NCBI GenBank assembly: GCA_944989445.1
Contig: CALYLW010000015.1
Location: forward strand, 62,001-126,000
Direction of reading: 5' to 3'
Source: Ampullaceana balthica
Lineage: Eukaryota > Mollusca > Gastropoda > Lymnaeidae
DNA: 64,000 bases
Part shown: piece after piece, positions 57,101 to 64,000 of the stretch
Layout: every line of letters begins with the position of its first letter
How positions within the stretch are numbered: the first letter of the stretch is position 1
Notes under the pieces: generated by a model
Seen by the model: the letters and a program-made list of their open reading frames with translations, nothing else
What the model was told of the DNA's origin: nothing
The model's database searches: none
Position numbers and translations under genes: made by a program

Positions 57101-60100
57101 TGTAAAACATGAACAATAGTTATATCGAGTGGAGGAAGATGAAGATTGTGTAAAACATGAACAATAGTTATATCGAGTGGAGGAAGATGAAGATTGTGTA
57201 AAACATGAACAATAGTTATATCGAGTGGAGGAAGATGAAGATTGTGTAAAACATGAACAATAGTTATATCGAGTGGAGGAAGATGAAGATTGTGTAAAAC
57301 ATGAACAATAGTTATATCGAGTGGAGGAAGATGAAGATTGTGTAAAACATGAACAATAGTTATATCGAGTGGAGGAAGATGAAGATTGTGTAAAACATGA
57401 ACAATAGTTATATCGAGTGGAGGAAGATGAAGATTGTGTAAAACATGAACAATAGTTATATCGAGTGGAGGAAGATGAAGATTGTGTAAAACATGAACAA
57501 TAGTTATATCGAGTGGAGGAAGATGAAGATTGTGTAAAACATGAACAATAGTTATATCGAGTGGAGGAAGATGAAGATTGTGTAAAACATGAACAATAGT
57601 TATATCGAGTGGAGGAAGATGAAGATTGTGTAAAACATGAACAATAGTTATATCGAGTGGAGGAAGATGAAGATTGTGTAAAACATGAACAATAGTTATA
57701 TCGAGTGGAGGAAGATGAAGATTGTGTAAAACATGAACAATAGTTATATCGAGTGGAGGAAGATGAAGATTGTGTAAAACATGAACAATAGTTATATCGA
57801 GTGGAGGAAGATGAAGATTGTGTAAAACATGAACAATAGTTATATCGAGTGGAGGAAGATGAAGATTGTGTAAAACCATGAACAATAGTTATATCGAGTG
57901 GAGGAAGATGAAGATTGTGTAAAACATGAACAATAGTTATATCGAGTGGAGGAAGATGAAGATTGTGTAAAACATGAACAATAGTTATATCGAGTGGAGG
58001 AAGATGAAGATTGTGTAAAACATGAACAATAGTTATATCGAGTGGAGGAAGATGAAGATTGTGTAAAACATGAACAATAGTTATATCGAGTGGAGGAAGA
58101 TGAAGATTGTGTAAAACATGAACAATAGTTATATCGAGTGGAGGAAGATGAAGATTGTGTAAAACATGAACAATAGTTATATCGAGTGGAGGAAGATGAA
58201 GATTGTGTAAAACATGAACAATAGTTATATCGAGTGGAGGAAGATGAAGATTGTGTAAAACATGAACAATAGTTATATCGAGTGGAGGAAGATGAAGATT
58301 GTGTAAAACATGAACAATAGTTATATCGAGTGGAGGAAGATGAAGATTGTGTAAAACATGAACAATAGTTATATCGAGTGGAGGAAGATGAAGATTGTGT
58401 AAAACATGAACAATAGTTATATCGAGTGGAGGAAGATGAAGATTGTGTAAAACATGAACAATAGTTATATCGAGTGGAGGAAGATGAAGATTGTGTAAAA
58501 CATGAACAATAGTTATATCGAGTGGAGGAAGATGAAGATTGTGTAAAACATGAACAATAGTTATATCGAGTGGAGGAAGATGAAGATTGTGTAAAACATG
58601 AACAATAGTTATATCGAGTGGAGGAAGATGAAGATTGTGTAAAACATGAACAATAGTTATATCGAGTGGAGGAAGATGAAGATTGTGTAAAACATGAACA
58701 ATAGTTATATCGAGTGGAGGAAGATGAAGATTGTGTAAAACATGAACAATAGTTATATCGAGTGGAGGAAGATGAAGATTGTGTAAAACATGAACAATAG
58801 TTATATCGAGTGGAGGAAGATGAAGATTGTGTAAAACATGAACAATAGTTATATCGAGTGGAGGAAGATGAAGATTGTGTAAAACATGAACAATAGTTAT
58901 ATCGAGTGGAGGAAGATGAAGATTGTGTAAAACATGAACAATAGTTATATCGAGTGGAGGAAGATGAAGATTGTGTAAAACATGAACAATAGTTATATCG
59001 AGTGGAGGAAGATGAAGATTGTGTAAAACATGAACAATAGTTATATCGAGTGGAGGAAGATGAAGATTGTGTAAAACATGAACAATAGTTATATCGAGTG
59101 GAGGAAGATGAAGATTGTGTAAAACATGAACAATAGTTATATCGAGTGGAGGAAGATGAAGATTGTGTAAAACATGAACAATAGTTATATCGAGTGGAGG
59201 AAGATGAAGATTGTGTAAAACATGAACAATAGTTATATCGAGTGGAGGAAGATGAAGATTGTGTAAAACATGAACAATAGTTATATCGAGTGGAGGAAGA
59301 TGAAGATTGTGTAAAACATGAACAATAGTTATATCGAGTGGAGGAAGATGAAGATTGTGTAAAACATGAACAATAGTTATATCGAGTGGAGGAAGATGAA
59401 GATTGTGTAAAACATGAACAATAGTTATATCGAGTGGAGGAAGATGAAGATTGTGTAAAACATGAACAATAGTTATATCGAGTGGAGGAAGATGAAGATT
59501 GTGTAAAACATGAACAATAGTTATATCGAGTGGAGGAAGATGAAGATTGTGTAAAACATGAACAATAGTTATATCGAGTGGAGGAAGATGAAGATTGTGT
59601 AAAACATGAACAATAGTTATATCGAGTGGAGGAAGATGAAGATTGTGTAAAACATGAACAATAGTTATATCGAGTGGAGGAAGATGAAGATTGTGTAAAA
59701 CATGAACAATAGTTATATCGAGTGGAGGAAGATGAAGATTGTGTAAAACATGAACAATAGTTATATCGAGTGGAGGAAGATGAAGATTGTGTAAAACATG
59801 AACAATAGTTATATCGAGTGGAGGAAGATGAAGATTGTGTAAAACATGAACAATAGTTATATCGAGTGGAGGAAGATGAAGATTGTGTAAAACATGAACA
59901 ATAGTTATATCGAGTGGAGGAAGATGAAGATTGTGTAAAACATGAACAATAGTTATATCGAGTGGAGGAAGATGAAGATTGTGTAAAACATGAACAATAG
60001 TTATATCGAGTGGAGGAAGATGAAGATTGTGTAAAACATGAACAATAGTTATATCGAGTGGAGGAAGATGAAGATTGTGTAAAACATGAACAATAGTTAT

Positions 60101-63100
60101 ATCGAGTGGAGGAAGATGAAGATTGTGTAAAACATGAACAATAGTTATATCGAGTGGAGGAAGATGAAGATTGTGTAAAACATGAACAATAGTTATATCG
60201 AGTGGAGGAAGATGAAGATTGTGTAAAACATGAACAATAGTTATATCGAGTGGAGGAAGATGAAGATTGTGTAAAACATGAACAATAGTTATATCGAGTG
60301 GAGGAAGATGAAGATTGTGTAAAACATGAACAATAGTTATATCGAGTGGAGGAAGATGAAGATTGTGTAAAACATGAACAATAGTTATATCGAGTGGAGG
60401 AAGATGAAGATTGTGTAAAACATGAACAATAGTTATATCGAGTGGAGGAAGATGAAGATTGTGTAAAACATGAACAATAGTTATATCGAGTGGAGGAAGA
60501 TGAAGATTGTGTAAAACATGAACAATAGTTATATCGAGTGGAGGAAGATGAAGATTGTGTAAAACATGAACAATAGTTATATCGAGTGGAGGAAGATGAA
60601 GATTGTGTAAAACATGAACAATAGTTATATCGAGTGGAGGAAGATGAAGATTGTGTAAAACATGAACAATAGTTATATCGAGTGGAGGAAGATGAAGATT
60701 GTGTAAAACATGAACAATAGTTATATCGAGTGGAGGAAGATGAAGATTGTGTAAAACATGAACAATAGTTATATCGAGTGGAGGAAGATGAAGATTGTGT
60801 AAAACATGAACAATAGTTATATCGAGTGGAGGAAGATGAAGATTGTGTAAAACATGAACAATAGTTATATCGAGTGGAGGAAGATGAAGATTGTGTAAAA
60901 CATGAACAATAGTTATATCGAGTGGAGGAAGATGAAGATTGTGTAAAACATGAACAATAGTTATATCGAGTGGAGGAAGATGAAGATTGTGTAAAACATG
61001 AACAATAGTTATATCGAGTGGAGGAAGATGAAGATTGTGTAAAACATGAACAATAGTTATATCGAGTGGAGGAAGATGAAGATTGTGTAAAACATGAACA
61101 ATAGTTATATCGAGTGGAGGAAGATGAAGATTGTGTAAAACATGAACAATAGTTATATCGAGTGGAGGAAGATGAAGATTGTGTAAAACATGAACAATAG
61201 TTATATCGAGTGGAGGAAGATGAAGATTGTGTAAAACATGAACAATAGTTATATCGAGTGGAGGAAGATGAAGATTGTGTAAAACATGAACAATAGTTAT
61301 ATCGAGTGGAGGAAGATGAAGATTGTGTAAAACATGAACAATAGTTATATCGAGTGGAGGAAGATGAAGATTGTGTAAAACATGAACAATAGTTATATCG
61401 AGTGGAGGAAGATGAAGATTGTGTAAAACCATGAACAATAGTTATATCGAGTGGAGGAAGATGAAGATTGTGTAAAACATGAACAATAGTTATATCGAGT
61501 GGAGGAAGATGAAGATTGTGTAAAACATGAACAATAGTTATATCGAGTGGAGGAAGATGAAGATTGTGTAAAACATGAACAATAGTTATATCGAGTGGAG
61601 GAAGATGAAGATTGTGTAAAACATGAACAATAGTTATATCGAGTGGAGGAAGATGAAGATTGTGTAAAACATGAACAATAGTTATATCGAGTGGAGGAAG
61701 ATGAAGATTGTGTAAAACATGAACAATAGTTATATCGAGTGGAGGAAGATGAAGATTGTGTAAAACATGAACAATAGTTATATCGAGTGGAGGAAGATGA
61801 AGATTGTGTAAAACATGAACAATAGTTATATCGAGTGGAGGAAGATGAAGATTGTGTAAAACATGAACAATAGTTATATCGAGTGGAGGAAGATGAAGAT
61901 TGTGTAAAACATGAACAATAGTTATATCGAGTGGAGGAAGATGAAGATTGTGTAAAACATGAACAATAGTTATATCGAGTGGAGGAAGATGAAGATTGTG
62001 TAAAACATGAACAATAGTTATATCGAGTGGAGGAAGATGAAGATTGTGTAAAACATGAACAATAGTTATATCGAGTGGAGGAAGATGAAGATTGTGTAAA
62101 ACCATGAACAATAGTTATATCGAGTGGAGGAAGATGAAGATTGTGTAAAACATGAACAATAGTTATATCGAGTGGAGGAAGATGAAGATTGTGTAAAACA
62201 TGAACAATAGTTATATCGAGTGGAGGAAGATGAAGATTGTGTAAAACATGAACAATAGTTATATCGAGTGGAGGAAGATGAAGATTGTGTAAAACATGAA
62301 CAATAGTTATATCGAGTGGAGGAAGATGAAGATTGTGTAAAACATGAACAATAGTTATATCGAGTGGAGGAAGATGAAGATTGTGTAAAACATGAACAAT
62401 AGTTATATCGAGTGGAGGAAGATGAAGATTGTGTAAAACATGAACAATAGTTATATCGAGTGGAGGAAGATGAAGATTGTGTAAAACATGAACAATAGTT
62501 ATATCGAGTGGAGGAAGATGAAGATTGTGTAAAACATGAACAATAGTTATATCGAGTGGAGGAAGATGAAGATTGTGTAAAACCATGAACAATAGTTATA
62601 TCGAGTGGAGGAAGATGAAGATTGTGTAAAACATGAACAATAGTTATATCGAGTGGAGGAAGATGAAGATTGTGTAAAACATGAACAATAGTTATATCGA
62701 GTGGAGGAAGATGAAGATTGTGTAAAACATGAACAATAGTTATATCGAGTGGAGGAAGATGAAGATTGTGTAAAACATGAACAATAGTTATATCGAGTGG
62801 AGGAAGATGAAGATTGTGTAAAACATGAACAATAGTTATATCGAGTGGAGGAAGATGAAGATTGTGTAAAACATGAACAATAGTTATATCGAGTGGAGGA
62901 AGATGAAGATTGTGTAAAACATGAACAATAGTTATATCGAGTGGAGGAAGATGAAGATTGTGTAAAACATGAACAATAGTTATATCGAGTGGAGGAAGAT
63001 GAAGATTGTGTAAAACATGAACAATAGTTATATCGAGTGGAGGAAGATGAAGATTGTGTAAAACATGAACAATAGTTATATCGAGTGGAGGAAGATGAAG

Positions 63101-64000
63101 ATTGTGTAAAACATGAACAATAGTTATATCGAGTGGAGGAAGATGAAGATTGTGTAAAACATGAACAATAGTTATATCGAGTGGAGGAAGATGAAGATTG
63201 TGTAAAACATGAACAATAGTTATATCGAGTGGAGGAAGATGAAGATTGTGTAAAACATGAACAATAGTTATATCGAGTGGAGGAAGATGAAGATTGTGTA
63301 AAACATGAACAATAGTTATATCGAGTGGAGGAAGATGAAGATTGTGTAAAACATGAACAATAGTTATATCGAGTGGAGGAAGATGAAGATTGTGTAAAAC
63401 ATGAACAATAGTTATATCGAGTGGAGGAAGATGAAGATTGTGTAAAACATGAACAATAGTTATATCGAGTGGAGGAAGATGAAGATTGTGTAAAACATGA
63501 ACAATAGTTATATCGAGTGGAGGAAGATGAAGATTGTGTAAAACATGAACAATAGTTATATCGAGTGGAGGAAGATGAAGATTGTGTAAAACATGAACAA
63601 TAGTTATATCGAGTGGAGGAAGATGAAGATTGTGTAAAACATGAACAATAGTTATATCGAGTGGAGGAAGATGAAGATTGTGTAAAACATGAACAATAGT
63701 TATATCGAGTGGAGGAAGATGAAGATTGTGTAAAACATGAACAATAGTTATATCGAGTGGAGGAAGATGAAGATTGTGTAAAACATGAACAATAGTTATA
63801 TCGAGTGGAGGAAGATGAAGATTGTGTAAAACATGAACAATAGTTATATCGAGTGGAGGAAGATGAAGATTGTGTAAAACATGAACAATAGTTATATCGA
63901 GTGGAGGAAGATGAAGATTGTGTAAAACATGAACAATAGTTATATCGAGTGGAGGAAGATGAAGATTGTGTAAAACATGAACAATAGTTATATCGAGTGG
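54124..64000. repeat. 48-bp satellite, about 205 near-identical copies, runs off the window
   Basis: A unit of ACATGAACAATAGTTATATC plus GAGTGGAGGAAGATGAAGAT and TGTGTAAA. Units are almost perfectly identical over 9.9 kb. Exceptions are a 49-bp variant with an extra C (AAAACCATGAAC) at about 54228, 54373, 54566, 54759, 56631, 57880, 61433, 62106 and 62587, a 48-bp AAACCATG form at 54179, and a one-base deletion near 56557. Long minus-strand frames arise because 48 is a multiple of three and the unit lacks stops in some frames. Confidence 0.98.

Noticed and set aside
54188..62592. Minus-strand open frames of up to 1,615 codons repeating HNLHLPPLDITIVHVL or SSSSSTRYNYCSCFTQ
   Set aside because: They are the 48-bp satellite read in frames without stops. 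They shift frame at each 49-bp variant, have no flanking exon signals, and every frame is equally repetitive.

Overview
The window is eukaryotic: genes are split by GT-AG introns, the DNA is AT-rich, and there are tRNA-derived SINEs, hAT, mariner-type and LINE relics and very many minisatellites. A lophotrochozoan, most likely a gastropod mollusc, fits best. The main hint is a single-exon orphan class A receptor that resembles gastropod chemosensory receptors. That is an inference from resemblance, not a database result.

Layout. (1) 780-18074, plus strand: the 3' part of a large adhesion GPCR gene with 20 visible coding exons. It encodes a fibronectin-III-like module, 12 EGF domains, a GAIN domain with GPS, seven transmembrane helices and a serine/asparagine-rich tail, about 1,262 residues. 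The 5' end lies off the window. (2) 18075-30513: 3' UTR followed by a long stretch without genes, holding hAT-type and mariner-type remnants, a 1.6 kb inverted-repeat element and a 37-bp minisatellite. (3) 30514-32390, minus strand: a two-exon gene for a secreted precursor of about 251 residues carrying eleven LSRQKR furin-type sites, a candidate multi-peptide precursor. (4) 32746-33120, minus strand: a possible two-exon gene for an 86-residue two-helix membrane protein, next to a 2-kb 22-bp minisatellite. (5) 35327-36933: a hAT transposon with a perfect 8-bp target duplication and a broken transposase. (6) 37200-51400: no gene I can support, with several minisatellites, SINEs and MITEs. (7) 51650-52783, minus strand: an intronless seven-helix class A receptor. 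(8) 54124-64000: nearly 10 kb of an almost perfectly homogeneous 48-bp satellite that starts at a 100-N gap and runs off the window.

By my own addition of array spans, tandem repeats cover about one third of the window. The most unusual feature is where they sit in the adhesion-GPCR gene. Arrays flank or include exon edges at many introns, and in three places the exon edge itself is duplicated: the GPS/tethered-agonist segment with its donor site (78 bp, about 4 copies), the TM2 donor (29 bp, about 20 copies) and the TM3 acceptor (2 copies, 102 bp apart, in frame).

The three receptor or secreted-peptide genes do not form an operon or pathway. Each looks independently transcribed. Many long open frames on the minus strand (33-35 kb, 54-62 kb) are by-products of tandem repeats that happen to lack stop codons, and are not annotated as genes.
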